From positions 1,526,136 to 1,590,135 of the forward strand of contig NZ_KE136481.1 in assembly GCF_000407185.1 (NCBI RefSeq): 64,000 nt of DNA, written 5' to 3'. The notes beneath the pieces were generated by a model. That model searched no databases. It was given only the letters and a program-made list of their open reading frames with translations, and had not been told where the DNA came from. Origin of the DNA: Enterococcus malodoratus ATCC 43197. Lineage in GTDB: Bacteria; Bacillota; Bacilli; Lactobacillales; Enterococcaceae. How positions within the stretch are numbered: position 1 is the stretch's first letter; every line of letters starts with the position of its first letter. The position numbers were made by a program, and so were the translations under genes. Shown here one piece after another: positions 26,471-36,102 of this stretch.

Positions 26471-26603
26471 TCTATGTACTAACCCCCACGATCCAGAATT
26501 GTCAGTCAATTTTACTATCTGGATAGTGAAAATCGTAACATAGAGCTTTGTGCTTTACAAACTCTTTTTTTAACCAATTCATTTTGATTTATGAATAAAA
26601 TAA

Positions 26604-26632
26604 AGATCAACCACTCTGCTAATGATTGATCT
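26604..26632 (-). terminator. terminator of the C_GCAxxG_C_C gene
   Basis: AGATCAACCA and TGATTGATCT pair with one mismatch, followed by TTATTTTATT on the minus strand. Confidence 0.65.
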
Positions 26633-26642
26633 GCTTGTCTTT

Positions 26643-27029
26643 TTATTCTGGTAGATTTTCCTCAAGAATCGCTAAGGCTGCACGGACATATTCAGCGCAC
26701 GGACGCTTTCCAAAGAGTTTTGTACAATAGAGTGAGCCGCATGTCTGCTCAAAATCTTGCGTCATTGCCACAAGTATTTTTCCAGCATCATCATCTTTAC
26801 ACTTGGCTGGATCAGTCGCTTCCATTGTTCCCTTTAAGGCATTAATCACCATATAGTTTCCTACTAATGCCCCGCATAAACCCTGATAATTCCCGCCACC
26901 ATACTCGGCAGCAAGCTCATGTGCCTGCTCCTCGGTGATGCCCATTTCAGTACAATAGGCACAGACAATCGCTTGACAACAGTTTCGACCGGCTTGAAAA
27001 TAAGTCATCGCTTGCTCCTGATGATTCAT
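26643..27029 (-). CDS. C_GCAxxG_C_C family redox-type protein
   Basis: The 128-aa protein has the family's cysteine pattern: GRNCCQAIVCAYC near the start, GGGNYQGLCGALVG in the middle, and QTCGSLYCTKLFGKRPCAEYV near the end. Members are small cytoplasmic proteins thought to bind metal or act in redox reactions; no reaction is established. The ATG follows an AAAGGG box and the gene lies 20 bases after the acetyltransferase gene, probably in one transcript. Confidence 0.85.
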   Translation of the reverse strand: MNHQEQAMTYFQAGRNCCQAIVCAYCTEMGITEEQAHELAAEYGGGNYQGLCGALVGNYMVINALKGTMEATDPAKCKDDDAGKILVAMTQDFEQTCGSLYCTKLFGKRPCAEYVRAALAILEENLPE

Positions 27030-27049
27030 GATTCGCTCACCCTTTCAGT

Positions 27050-27487
27050 TTACAGTCCTTTATCCAGTGTAATACAAGGTACGCCATCTTCCTCATAAGG
27101 CTGTCCAACTCTTAAATAGCCCAAATTTTCATAAAATTCGGCCGCTGTCAATTCTGCATGGATCACAATCTGTTTGATCTGTTTCTTCCTTGCCAAAGCT
27201 TCTAGGGCTTTAACTACCTGACTCCCCAATTGCTTTCCACGATACTCCTTCAAAGTCGCTACACGTCCGATGCGAGCAACTTCGTCTGTTTCGAATAAAA
27301 ACCGGGCCGTCGCAACGGGAAGATTCCCATCAAAAAGAACGCTGTAGATTGTTTCAGCAGTGTCATTTTGATCAAACTCATCAGTCAATGCCAATGATTT
27401 TTCCAAGACAAAGACCCTCATTCGAATATAACTACTTGCTGCCCGCAAGTGAACCGCAGTGCCCACTTCTAATCTTAAGTCCTCCAT
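27050..27487 (-). CDS. GNAT-family N-acetyltransferase
   Basis: The 145-aa protein has the GNAT acetyl-CoA signature RIGRVATLKEYRGKQLGSQVVKALEALA, with the R/Q-x-x-G-x-G-like pyrophosphate loop (RGKQLG), and FYENLGYLRVGQPYEEDGVP in the C-terminal half, as in ElaA/PhnO-like proteins. The acceptor is unknown. An AGGAGGG box lies four bases from the ATG. Confidence 0.88.
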   Translation of the reverse strand: MEDLRLEVGTAVHLRAASSYIRMRVFVLEKSLALTDEFDQNDTAETIYSVLFDGNLPVATARFLFETDEVARIGRVATLKEYRGKQLGSQVVKALEALARKKQIKQIVIHAELTAAEFYENLGYLRVGQPYEEDGVPCITLDKGL

Positions 27488-27545
27488 ATGCCCTCCTGTT
27501 TAACTCATTATACTATTTTGACTGAAAACTGAACGAGTATAAAAG

Positions 27546-29690
27546 TTATTTTGTTTTTTGATAATCCTTCACAGGCAATCCAGCCTCTTTTATAAAGGGA
27601 GAAGGCTCTGTTACTTTATTGTTGACTGCCTTAGGAAAAGTCACGTAGAGATTTTCCTTTGCACGCGTGATCGCAACGTACATCAAGCGACGCTGCTCTT
27701 CCATCGTTGTTGGCGGATCTGCTTTTTCTATCGCCGCCTGGATATCACAATCTGCTTTTTTCACCGTATGATGATTAGGCAACGCATCATTATAAACACC
27801 TTTGATAAAGATATTCTTTTTGCCTAAACCTTTGCTGGCATGGATCGACAAAAGATAGACAGCATTTAGCTTTTGTTGATCGTAATCATTTAAACGTTGC
27901 TTCATCCCTTGCGTCTGTTTGCTGGCATGCTCAAAATTCGCCAACAACCCTTGCCAATCGGCTGCCGCAGATAACTCCTTATTCAACCACTCGGCTTCCT
28001 CTTCACTCAAGTCCTTCTTAAATTTTGGTGTTGCCAACAGTGCTTCCGCTAAAGCGACCAGGTTTAGTTGTTTCTGTTGATAAAACAGATAAATCTGCTT
28101 AAAAAATTCCTTCGTTAACCTTTGTGCCGCTGAATTCAATTTCTTCTCACCAATCAAAAAATCGACCAGATCATTGATTTTGAACTTGTTTTTACTAAAC
28201 AGTTCTGCTGTAAATTTTTCACTTGTCCCAAATTTTACATAGTGATAAAAAGCATATTGCTGAATGATGCTTTTTAAAGCATTGTTCTTCTGTTCGACAG
28301 TTTTCGCTCCATCGATGGTTCTTAATTGTTCGAATAGATTTTTGAATAACGGAATCCCAAAAATCCCCAACAAATCATCGTTGGCTTGAGTCACAAAGGG
28401 TACCTTCTCTTTCGCTAATTGTTTTAACAATGAGCGAAGCTGAACCCGCGTTGGATATAAAATTAACGTATTCGTATAATCTGGCTGACCAGCAGCAGTC
28501 GGAGTTTTTGAAGCAAGCTCTTGAATTTTTCTACCGATCCAAGCCGCCTCTTCTTCATCATCTGGAAAACCGATGCTGTAACAGTCATGCTCTCCCGCCG
28601 TTTTATAGGCAGTCATCGTTTTTTCCAAACGATCGTGGGCATTGCCTTTGATCAATTGATTTCCAGCCGCGACAATTGGCGCCTCCGAACGATAATTCGT
28701 CATCAGTGTCAGTGATGTTTGTCGATATTCTTGATCAAAATCCTTGATGTATTTAGGTTCTGCTCCACGGAAATAGTAAATACTTTGATCGTCGTCCCCT
28801 ACGATAATCAGCTTACTAGCCGATTTTTGTTTCGTGTTTTTATCAGGTGGACAAATCAGAGCCACGATTTGCTTTTGCAGTGGATTGATATCTTGGAACT
28901 CATCAATAAAAATATACCGATATTTTTGTTGAAGTTCTTGCTGCGCCTGGACATCGTTTTCTAAGATCAATTTTAAGTTGAACAGCATATCATCAAAATT
29001 AATGAAGTGCTGCTCTTTTTTTATCGCCGATAATTCTGCCATGAATTGCTTGAAGACAACACTTAATTTCTGGTTAGGCAACAAGTCTTTGCTATCAAAA
29101 TACTTCGCGATAAAATGAGTCATTTCTTGATCAGAATATCCTAGATTACGCCAATAGCTGATGCGCGTTAAAATACTGCGATCCTCATATTTATCAAAAT
29201 TATATAAACGATACTTTTTAATCAATTGATTGACTGTCTCCAAGTACAATCCCTCATTGATCGTTCCTTCAATTCCCCAGCGCTTCAATTCAGGCGCTTG
29301 TCGAATCAACTCATTATATTCCGCATTGAACCAGCCATGAAAGGTCTGGACTTTGATCTTGGCATAGCCGCCTAAGTATTGATTCACTCGAGCTTCCATC
29401 TCTAATTTTGCCTTACGAGAAAAAGTACACATTAGAATTGTTTTGGAATCAACTGATTTTTCCAGCACCAAATAGGCGGCTTTCGCACAAATCGTTTGCG
29501 TCTTTCCACTTCCCGCACCAGCAATAATCCGCAAATGCGTCTGCATTGGAAATCGAATCGCCGCCAGCTGTTCATCACTAAAAGAATTACCGCTGTTTTT
29601 AGCGATCAATTGCTGCAAAGTATCTTTATCTTCCTCTGGATCTGCTTCGATTAAATCTGATTTTATGTAATTTGAAAGCTTAGTAAGCAT
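27546..29690 (-). CDS. UvrD/Rep-type superfamily 1 ATP-dependent helicase
   Basis: The roughly 714-aa protein has SF1A motifs in order: Q-motif region (FSDEQLAAIRFP), motif I AGAGSGKTQT, motif II FIDEFQDINPLQ, motif III VGDDDQSIYYFRGA, motif IV TLMTNYRSEAPI, motif V LLSIHASKGLGKKNIFI and motif VI RRLMYVAITRAKENLYV. It unwinds DNA 3-prime to 5-prime. It is not the standard PcrA context (no ligA nearby) and differs in length, so it is likely an additional helicase. A TTG codon lies directly before the ATG and could be an alternative start. Confidence 0.9.
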   Translation of the reverse strand: MLTKLSNYIKSDLIEADPEEDKDTLQQLIAKNSGNSFSDEQLAAIRFPMQTHLRIIAGAGSGKTQTICAKAAYLVLEKSVDSKTILMCTFSRKAKLEMEARVNQYLGGYAKIKVQTFHGWFNAEYNELIRQAPELKRWGIEGTINEGLYLETVNQLIKKYRLYNFDKYEDRSILTRISYWRNLGYSDQEMTHFIAKYFDSKDLLPNQKLSVVFKQFMAELSAIKKEQHFINFDDMLFNLKLILENDVQAQQELQQKYRYIFIDEFQDINPLQKQIVALICPPDKNTKQKSASKLIIVGDDDQSIYYFRGAEPKYIKDFDQEYRQTSLTLMTNYRSEAPIVAAGNQLIKGNAHDRLEKTMTAYKTAGEHDCYSIGFPDDEEEAAWIGRKIQELASKTPTAAGQPDYTNTLILYPTRVQLRSLLKQLAKEKVPFVTQANDDLLGIFGIPLFKNLFEQLRTIDGAKTVEQKNNALKSIIQQYAFYHYVKFGTSEKFTAELFSKNKFKINDLVDFLIGEKKLNSAAQRLTKEFFKQIYLFYQQKQLNLVALAEALLATPKFKKDLSEEEAEWLNKELSAAADWQGLLANFEHASKQTQGMKQRLNDYDQQKLNAVYLLSIHASKGLGKKNIFIKGVYNDALPNHHTVKKADCDIQAAIEKADPPTTMEEQRRLMYVAITRAKENLYVTFPKAVNNKVTEPSPFIKEAGLPVKDYQKTK

Positions 29691-29812
29691 CAATAAATGG
29701 TCCCTTCTATGTAAAAAAAATCATACTTACCTATTATAACGGAATCATTTATTTTTGATAGTAATTAATGTATAAACGAGCCTACTCTCGTTCGAGCAGG
29801 CCGTTGCTAGAT

Positions 29813-31396
29813 CTACCAAAATTTATTTAAAAAGAAATCAACATCTGCTTGATTCGGACGTTCACGAACTTGGGTGTCTTCATTAAGAACCAGAATTTCT
29901 TGTTCTTCTTCAGAATATTTGGGCCATTCAATACTGGTCTTTTCACCCTGATTCGGATCTCCTGAAACAATGAAATTTAACCAACGATTATGCAAGTCTT
30001 CTTTAAACTGCTCTTTTTCTGTCGTCAATTCGACTTCTTCTGGAATCGTATCAAAGACAAAAAATAGTTCCATAGCGTGAGCTGTTCCCAGACCCTGTTC
30101 ATTTAACTTTGGCATATTCAGATCAAAATTATAATAATAAACGTTTTTACCTTGTTTAGCCATTTCATTGGCAAAACTTTCACTGCCTAACCGCATAGCA
30201 TAGTAGAAAATATCACGCGCACGTTGTGTTGCATTGTGTGTTTCATCTACAGGGTATTTCGCCAGCACTTCCTCCGCTTGGTCTCCAAAGGTCAAGCGAA
30301 TCGTCCGTTGATACTCCGCTTCGGAAATTCCTTCTGGTACAAAGAGTGTTCCTTCATCTGTATTGTAGCCAGCGAGCAGATCAACTGAATTATAGTCACC
30401 CTTTTGCAATGCTTCATAAGGATTTTCTGGAATCACCTTTCCATCAAAAGTAGGCCATAGATTGTAATCAGTCGGTTTTGTAATATCAATACTGAATTGA
30501 CTTTCTTCAGCCAGTAATTGCGCATCCAATTGCTGAGCTTCTTCTAATGTCCCAACCTGCAGATGCTTACGAAAAAGCTCTGCATTCGCTAATGCCTGTT
30601 GCTTATCTCCTGTACTTTTTGGTACTACCATGGGTTGCCCTACAATACCGCCGCTTTCAAGAATGGCTCTTTGGAAAAGTCCCTTTGCTAATGGACTCAT
30701 TACTAAATTTGAAACGCTGAAGGCACCAGCCGATTCTCCACTAATCGTAATATTTTCCGGATCACCGCCAAAAGCCGCAACATTTTTTTTGACCCATTCT
30801 AACGCTTTGATTTGATCTAGCGTTCCCAGATTCCCAACGTTTCCATACTTTTCAGTTACTTCCGGAAAAGCCAAATTTCCAAGCGCACTTAACCGGTAAG
30901 GAATATTAATCTGGATCACATTGTCCTTAGCAAAACGAGTACCATCATACATCGTCTTTGCAGGACTTCCTTGAGTATATGCCCCTCCATGAATAAATAC
31001 TAAAACCGGTAATTTCTCTTTTTTCGGTTTAGCAGGCTTCCAAAGATTCAAATAGAGGCAATCTTCATCGTAGGTTATACCGTCCTCCTTTTTTGCTACC
31101 TGAATCGCGGAAGGCCGAAATTCAGTGCAGTCTAATGTTTTCGTCCATTTTTCAGGTGTCTCTGGAGGTAAAAAACGTAATTCTTCAACTGGTGGTGCTG
31201 CAAACGGAATTCCTTTGAAGCTGATCACATCTGCTTTTTTCCTTCCCTTTACAGGACCATATCTCGTATCAACGACTAAAGCATCTGTTTGATGATCACT
31301 TTTCTTGGAAGAATCATCGGCAGATTCTCTTCCACACGCGGAAATTAATAGCAAGACTGCTGTTGTCGCACCAAACCATATCCATCTTTTCTTCAT
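29813..31396 (-). CDS. type-B carboxylesterase lipoprotein
   Basis: The 527-aa protein has a lipoprotein signal (lipobox LISAC, cysteine at about residue 21) and a carboxylesterase domain: VVDTRYGPVKG, FKGIPFAAPP, LVFIHGGAYTQGS (oxyanion hole), GESAGAFSV with the catalytic serine, NTDEGTLF with a glutamate and GTAHAMELFFVF with the histidine. It should be anchored outside the membrane and hydrolyse carboxyl esters; the natural substrate is unknown. A GAGGAGG box precedes the ATG. The hairpin after it (29779-29800) is weak. Confidence 0.9.
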   Translation of the reverse strand: MKKRWIWFGATTAVLLLISACGRESADDSSKKSDHQTDALVVDTRYGPVKGRKKADVISFKGIPFAAPPVEELRFLPPETPEKWTKTLDCTEFRPSAIQVAKKEDGITYDEDCLYLNLWKPAKPKKEKLPVLVFIHGGAYTQGSPAKTMYDGTRFAKDNVIQINIPYRLSALGNLAFPEVTEKYGNVGNLGTLDQIKALEWVKKNVAAFGGDPENITISGESAGAFSVSNLVMSPLAKGLFQRAILESGGIVGQPMVVPKSTGDKQQALANAELFRKHLQVGTLEEAQQLDAQLLAEESQFSIDITKPTDYNLWPTFDGKVIPENPYEALQKGDYNSVDLLAGYNTDEGTLFVPEGISEAEYQRTIRLTFGDQAEEVLAKYPVDETHNATQRARDIFYYAMRLGSESFANEMAKQGKNVYYYNFDLNMPKLNEQGLGTAHAMELFFVFDTIPEEVELTTEKEQFKEDLHNRWLNFIVSGDPNQGEKTSIEWPKYSEEEQEILVLNEDTQVRERPNQADVDFFLNKFW

Positions 31397-31831
31397 AAGT
31401 ACCCTCCTCTAAAAAAACTGACAAAGTGATAGTAAAAAATTAAATGACCAATAATTACCCTTTAATTAATAGTTTAACAAAGAATACCTCTTTTCTCGTG
31501 TTGGAGACTGAACACATTCTTTATAAGCTATAAAAAAAAGGAGTAATCATTATTTTTAAATAGCAACGAAGATCGACCTTTTTATAAAAAATCATTTCTT
31601 TTAAGAAATTATGGTAAAAATTAATCCCCAAAACTTAATTCCAAATAAACAAATCGCTTTAAATAACCATATCTCATTTTTTCTCACAAACGAATAGTAC
31701 TATATAAATCACTTGATACATATAAATAACGAACTATCGTTTTAATTAAGAAATTAAATTTTTTTTCATTTTTTCTATAATGAGAATGCTATAAAAAAGA
31801 CTATTTATAAAAAATGAAAGAGGCGGAAATC
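31397..31831. other. AT-rich intergenic region before the VWA adhesin gene
   Basis: This very AT-rich stretch separates divergent genes. On the plus strand TATAAT at 31776-31781 is a good -10 candidate, but only a weak -35 (31753-31758) is present. No open frame or RNA structure is evident. Confidence 0.45.
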
Positions 31832-34800
31832 ATGGTATGGAATAAAATCGGCTTTATAATGACAGTATTTGCGATTATTTTTCTAACGTGCTTGGAAATT
31901 TTACCAATTACTGCAATCGTTTTTGCTGAAACGAAAGAAATCTGCTTAATGGATAAGGGCGGTATAAAGGTTTCCTACAGCACCGAAACGTCGAACAAAG
32001 AAAATGTGTTTCGAATAAAATTCGATCACAGGGCTTCCACGGAAAATACTCAACAACGCTTAAAAATAAAACTTTTAAGCGAAACTGGAAGAGTCATCGA
32101 TTACTCTCCAATTAATGAAATGGAGAAAGAGGAAGATTGGCTGATTGAAAAAGGCTTCACGTCTTCTGCAAAAAAAGAGATACCCATCGTTCTTCCAAAA
32201 GAGGAAACAAAACTGCAAATGTTTATTGAAATGGACGAACGGGTCAAACACCCCACAAATCAAGATGAACGTAAAGTAAACAAAAATATTCTGGCCCAAA
32301 CTGAATCTTATTGGTTAGAAGTCGCAACGAATTCAAACCAATACTCTCCAAATAAAGAGACAGAAAAAAGTACAAATGCATCAATTTCATTGGAGAAAAC
32401 TAAACTTCTTCAAGCTGGGCCAGAAATTCCAGCAACTGCTCAAGCATCACTTTCGGGACAAAATGATTTGTACAAAAATAAACTTCCGAAGTATCTGTTT
32501 GGCAGTTCAATCGGCGATTATCCAGAACATTCTTGGGTCCCCAATAATCAGCTGAATGTCATAAATCACCAAGGCGGGTACGAAAAACAAGCTGCGGATG
32601 TCTGGGATGGTGTAGATCATTGGGATGTAGCCGCAGACGATCATACCAAATCATACATCCACTACGGTCAGATGACCAAGCCAAATTTATCTATAAGGAA
32701 ACTCGTGAAGGAAACAAACGTAGAAAATGAATTCGATGTCCAAATGGACATTCGCGGATATCTTAATTACGACCCTGGAGTGGATCTTGTTTTCTTGTTA
32801 GATAATTCTTATTCGATGCGAGAGCTCAAGCGGAAACCGGACGCATCCAATGCTTTTACCAGTCTGATTAATCAATTGGAGAGTATGCATGTTGCGAATA
32901 CCGATAATATTCGAATAGGAGGGAATATCTTTGCCGCCTACCAACCCGAAATCGGCTGGAACGATAGTCAGACAGTTGTCGACATATCAAACTCACCGGC
33001 AAAATGGAAATCCTTGGACACTAATTATCGGAATCTTGAACCTGATGGGAATACACATACGGAAAGAGCCTTGGCCACTGCACGAGATTTATTTCAAAAG
33101 GCAGATGCGACAGGCAAACGAAAAAAAATACTTTTTCTCTTAACAGATGGCGGACCGACACATAGTTGGACCCCTACAGAAGCTATTGCTGATAATAGCA
33201 TGTATTTCGATCCGATTCGGATCACAAAGGTAAACGATAAAGTCGGGAATCAGTATCGCGTGGGCACCACTCTCGGTAATGGAAATCTGCCCTTAGAAAT
33301 GACCACCAAAATAAGAGTTCCATATAATCCGCAAAACCCGCCAATACCACCTAACAGTTTGAGAATTACTAGTCATCTGACTCCGGCAAACTCAATGGCG
33401 CAATCGCTTAAGGAGTCAGACATCGAGATTCATTCTCTGGCACTTGAAATTTCTGCAAAGGGAAGCAACCCTAATGAAAAGCATTCGGATGCCGAATTAC
33501 TAAGAGGACTATACAAAATGGCATCAAAAAAACGCGATGCTGCAGGGGATACACAAAATGATTATTTCTTCTATGAAGCTAAAAGGAGTTCAGAAATAGC
33601 AGATTACTTAAAACAATGGTACAACACCATCGTTCGAACCGTTGACCAAGGAGAAATCACGGATGACTTAGGCGACATGGTAGAACTTGTGGGAAATCCA
33701 GAAAATCCAAAGCAAATTAAGCATGGGCAGGAAAAAGACATTACTGCTACCGACATGCCGAAGATCGCAACCGCAAACAACAAACGAACAATTAATGTAA
33801 GCAACCTCAATCTATCTGACGGACAAGAAGTTCAACTCACCTATCGTGTTCGTTTAAAAACTGACGATACAAATTTCAAGTCGGGAACTTGGTATCAAGT
33901 TAACAAGAGCTCCACTTTTAGTCCGACACCCGAACGGACAACCGATAAATTAGACTTTGGTATTCCTTCAGTAAAGGCACCAATCAAGTTTGAGGATTTC
34001 GATATACCAGTAGAAGTACAATGGGAAAACGATAATGCAGATCATTGGAAGATGCGCGAGGATGTAACTGCCGTCTTACAGAAAAAAGAAGGGGCAAACT
34101 GGACCGATCAAAAACAACTTACTTTGAAGAATGATGCCAGCACGAAAGGAAAATTTATGGATGTTCCAGGCGATCCTGCAATCAATTATCGCGTGATCCA
34201 AAGAGTCGGCAATTCAGATAAAGTAATCGGATATGCTAAGCCAGCTTACACTCCCAATAATTTCCATTCAAACGATTTGCCAACAGAAGGAGTCATTATC
34301 AAAAACAGGTTGATGACAACCGATACTTCTTTTAAGAAAGTCGGTCATGATGGCAGTACGCCTTTCACTGGAAATGATAAACCGAAATTTACCGCCACTT
34401 TAACAGAAAAAAACATTGTGGCAGAAAAAGATGTGGCACCAACTGATGATGGAACAGTCACTTTTAAAGATCTTCCTATTGGTATTTTTAATGTCGAAGA
34501 AACAACGGTACCTACTGGCTATATCAAAATAAAGGATTTTGCGATCACTGTTTCTGAAAAAGACGATGGCTCAGGAGTCGAAGCAACCATTGACGGCAAA
34601 AATACCGATGTCACAAAAACGAATAAACTAAAACCTTTCGAACTAGTTGTACACAAAACTGATAACACGGATACTGCCCTTAAAGGAGCCGCTTTCCGTT
34701 TAACAGGTGTCGAAAATACGTATAATAAAACGCTTGAGAACGGTCCAACATTTACCTTCACTGGACTAGAACCAGGCACTTACGAGCTGGCTGAAACCAA

Positions 34801-35086
34801 GACACCCAATGGTTTTATTGGTCTGGACAAAAAAATTCAGATTAGAATTACTCCACAAGGAACAGTCGTGATTGAATCACATCCGCAAGTTGAAGGAATC
34901 GGTGGGATCACTGCTTCAGGAAATAAGCTTGAAGTAACTGTTAAAAATGAACCTCATGTAGGTACATTGCCCAGTACGGGGAGTTTAGCCGGCCAAAAAA
35001 TCTTATTCATCTCTGCTTTGTGTCTTGTCCTTGGTGTTAGTTTAACTATTGGTTATTTATATTGGAGTCGTCAAAAAGCTCACTAA
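31832..35086 (+). CDS. LPxTG-anchored VWA-domain adhesin (pilus-tip/EbpA-like)
   Basis: The 1084-aa protein has a signal peptide (cleavage near FAETKE), an N-terminal region of about 300 aa, a VWA domain with MIDAS residues DNSYS (324-328) and FLLTDGGPTHSW, then two SpaA/CnaB-like domains (KVGHDGSTPFTGNDKPKF..., VVHKTDNTDTALKGAAF...) that may form isopeptide bonds, and a sorting signal LPSTG (1046-1050), a hydrophobic helix and a basic tail. It should be attached to peptidoglycan by sortase A. The layout resembles pilus-tip proteins such as EbpA/RrgA, yet no pilin or class C sortase gene is nearby. The start at 31832 follows GAGGCGG. Confidence 0.9.
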   Translation: MVWNKIGFIMTVFAIIFLTCLEILPITAIVFAETKEICLMDKGGIKVSYSTETSNKENVFRIKFDHRASTENTQQRLKIKLLSETGRVIDYSPINEMEKEEDWLIEKGFTSSAKKEIPIVLPKEETKLQMFIEMDERVKHPTNQDERKVNKNILAQTESYWLEVATNSNQYSPNKETEKSTNASISLEKTKLLQAGPEIPATAQASLSGQNDLYKNKLPKYLFGSSIGDYPEHSWVPNNQLNVINHQGGYEKQAADVWDGVDHWDVAADDHTKSYIHYGQMTKPNLSIRKLVKETNVENEFDVQMDIRGYLNYDPGVDLVFLLDNSYSMRELKRKPDASNAFTSLINQLESMHVANTDNIRIGGNIFAAYQPEIGWNDSQTVVDISNSPAKWKSLDTNYRNLEPDGNTHTERALATARDLFQKADATGKRKKILFLLTDGGPTHSWTPTEAIADNSMYFDPIRITKVNDKVGNQYRVGTTLGNGNLPLEMTTKIRVPYNPQNPPIPPNSLRITSHLTPANSMAQSLKESDIEIHSLALEISAKGSNPNEKHSDAELLRGLYKMASKKRDAAGDTQNDYFFYEAKRSSEIADYLKQWYNTIVRTVDQGEITDDLGDMVELVGNPENPKQIKHGQEKDITATDMPKIATANNKRTINVSNLNLSDGQEVQLTYRVRLKTDDTNFKSGTWYQVNKSSTFSPTPERTTDKLDFGIPSVKAPIKFEDFDIPVEVQWENDNADHWKMREDVTAVLQKKEGANWTDQKQLTLKNDASTKGKFMDVPGDPAINYRVIQRVGNSDKVIGYAKPAYTPNNFHSNDLPTEGVIIKNRLMTTDTSFKKVGHDGSTPFTGNDKPKFTATLTEKNIVAEKDVAPTDDGTVTFKDLPIGIFNVEETTVPTGYIKIKDFAITVSEKDDGSGVEATIDGKNTDVTKTNKLKPFELVVHKTDNTDTALKGAAFRLTGVENTYNKTLENGPTFTFTGLEPGTYELAETKTPNGFIGLDKKIQIRITPQGTVVIESHPQVEGIGGITASGNKLEVTVKNEPHVGTLPSTGSLAGQKILFISALCLVLGVSLTIGYLYWSRQKAH

Positions 35087-35205
35087 AATAATAAGGATTC
35101 CTCTTTTCGTTTTTCCGTTGTTTATAGTTATTCATTTTCCGTTTTCTAGATTTTACTTATAATAAATCAGCCTCTTAATAATTTTGATTTTGTGATTACA
35201 AAGCT

Positions 35206-35235
35206 AAACGGCCTGCATTATAATGCAGGCCGTTT
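35206..35235. terminator. bidirectional terminator between the adhesin and SDR genes
   Basis: A perfect 30-base palindrome (AAACGGCCTGCATTA and its complement), with A-rich and T-rich sides, lies between convergent genes. Confidence 0.88.
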
Positions 35236-35240
35236 TCCTA

Positions 35241-35879
35241 TTAACGATACCAAGCTGGCTTATCACCATCGGTATTTGGTTTATTTACACCTAAAGAATC
35301 ACCCACAAATGAATTCGGGGTATCAATAATTTTTGTAACGAGGTCCGCAATACTTTTCCGAGAAACCTCAGTCCCCTTGAACACTTCGCCCTTTTTAGTT
35401 AGTTCATAATCGACCTCTTCTTGATCGGTTAACCATGCGGGGCGAATGATTGTGTAATCTAAGCCAGAATCTTCAATCACACGGGCCGCTTTGCTATATG
35501 CTTCTAGATAGCCCCCATCTAATTGTTCATGATTCCATTTTCCATAATTACCCGGAACTTCATCATAAATTCCTAAGGTTGAAATCCAAATTAAACGTTT
35601 GACCTTTTTAGCCTTCATAGCGGCAACAAGATTTTGGGCTTCCTCTACAATTTTTCCCGCTAAGTTTGCGTAAACAATATCGACTCCCGTTAATGCCTGT
35701 TCTAAATCGAATAGACTTGTCGCATTTCCTTCAATCAATGATTCTTTCACCGGATCATCAATGCTCAAACGAGCCGAGTTACGCAAAAAAAGTTTTTGAT
35801 GAACGTCCTGTGCCAAAAGATTCTTTGTGACACGTTGTGCAATTTTTCCATGAGCGCCTAATATTAATACTTGTTTCAT
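35241..35879 (-). CDS. NAD(P)-binding SDR-like protein (NmrA/YwnB type)
   Basis: The 212-aa protein starts MKQVLILGAHGKIAQRV, a Rossmann motif, and has LIWISTLGIYDEVPG and YTIIRPAWL, typical for atypical SDRs such as YwnB/YhfK. The usual YxxxK pair is partly kept (YLEAYSKAARVIE). The start has a GAAGGA box. Role unknown; often redox or stress linked. It is convergent with the adhesin gene and divergent from the MFS gene. Confidence 0.85.
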   Translation of the reverse strand: MKQVLILGAHGKIAQRVTKNLLAQDVHQKLFLRNSARLSIDDPVKESLIEGNATSLFDLEQALTGVDIVYANLAGKIVEEAQNLVAAMKAKKVKRLIWISTLGIYDEVPGNYGKWNHEQLDGGYLEAYSKAARVIEDSGLDYTIIRPAWLTDQEEVDYELTKKGEVFKGTEVSRKSIADLVTKIIDTPNSFVGDSLGVNKPNTDGDKPAWYR

Positions 35880-36102
35880 GAGTGATTCCTTCTTTCAAGC
35901 TAAAAAACATTTTCTCTCATTCACACCAATCATATTAGCACCACGACTCTCCTCGCTCAAACAAAAGTACTTTCACTCTAAAATCAGCGAAATTTTCTTT
36001 ACAAATGATTAAAAATTCAAAGAAAACGTTTCATTCGTATTTTTATTCTACAATCACTATAATTAAGAAAAATTGGAATCCTCGACTTTAGGAGGGATTG
36101 TT

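Noticed and set aside
29779-29800. Hairpin after the carboxylesterase gene as a terminator
   Set aside because: The stem has a mismatch and no proper T-run follows, so I did not list it as a terminator.
36015-36033. cre-like sequence around AAACGTTTCAT upstream of the MFS gene
   Set aside because: It misses a fixed position of the consensus and lies in an AT-rich region; kept only as a remark.
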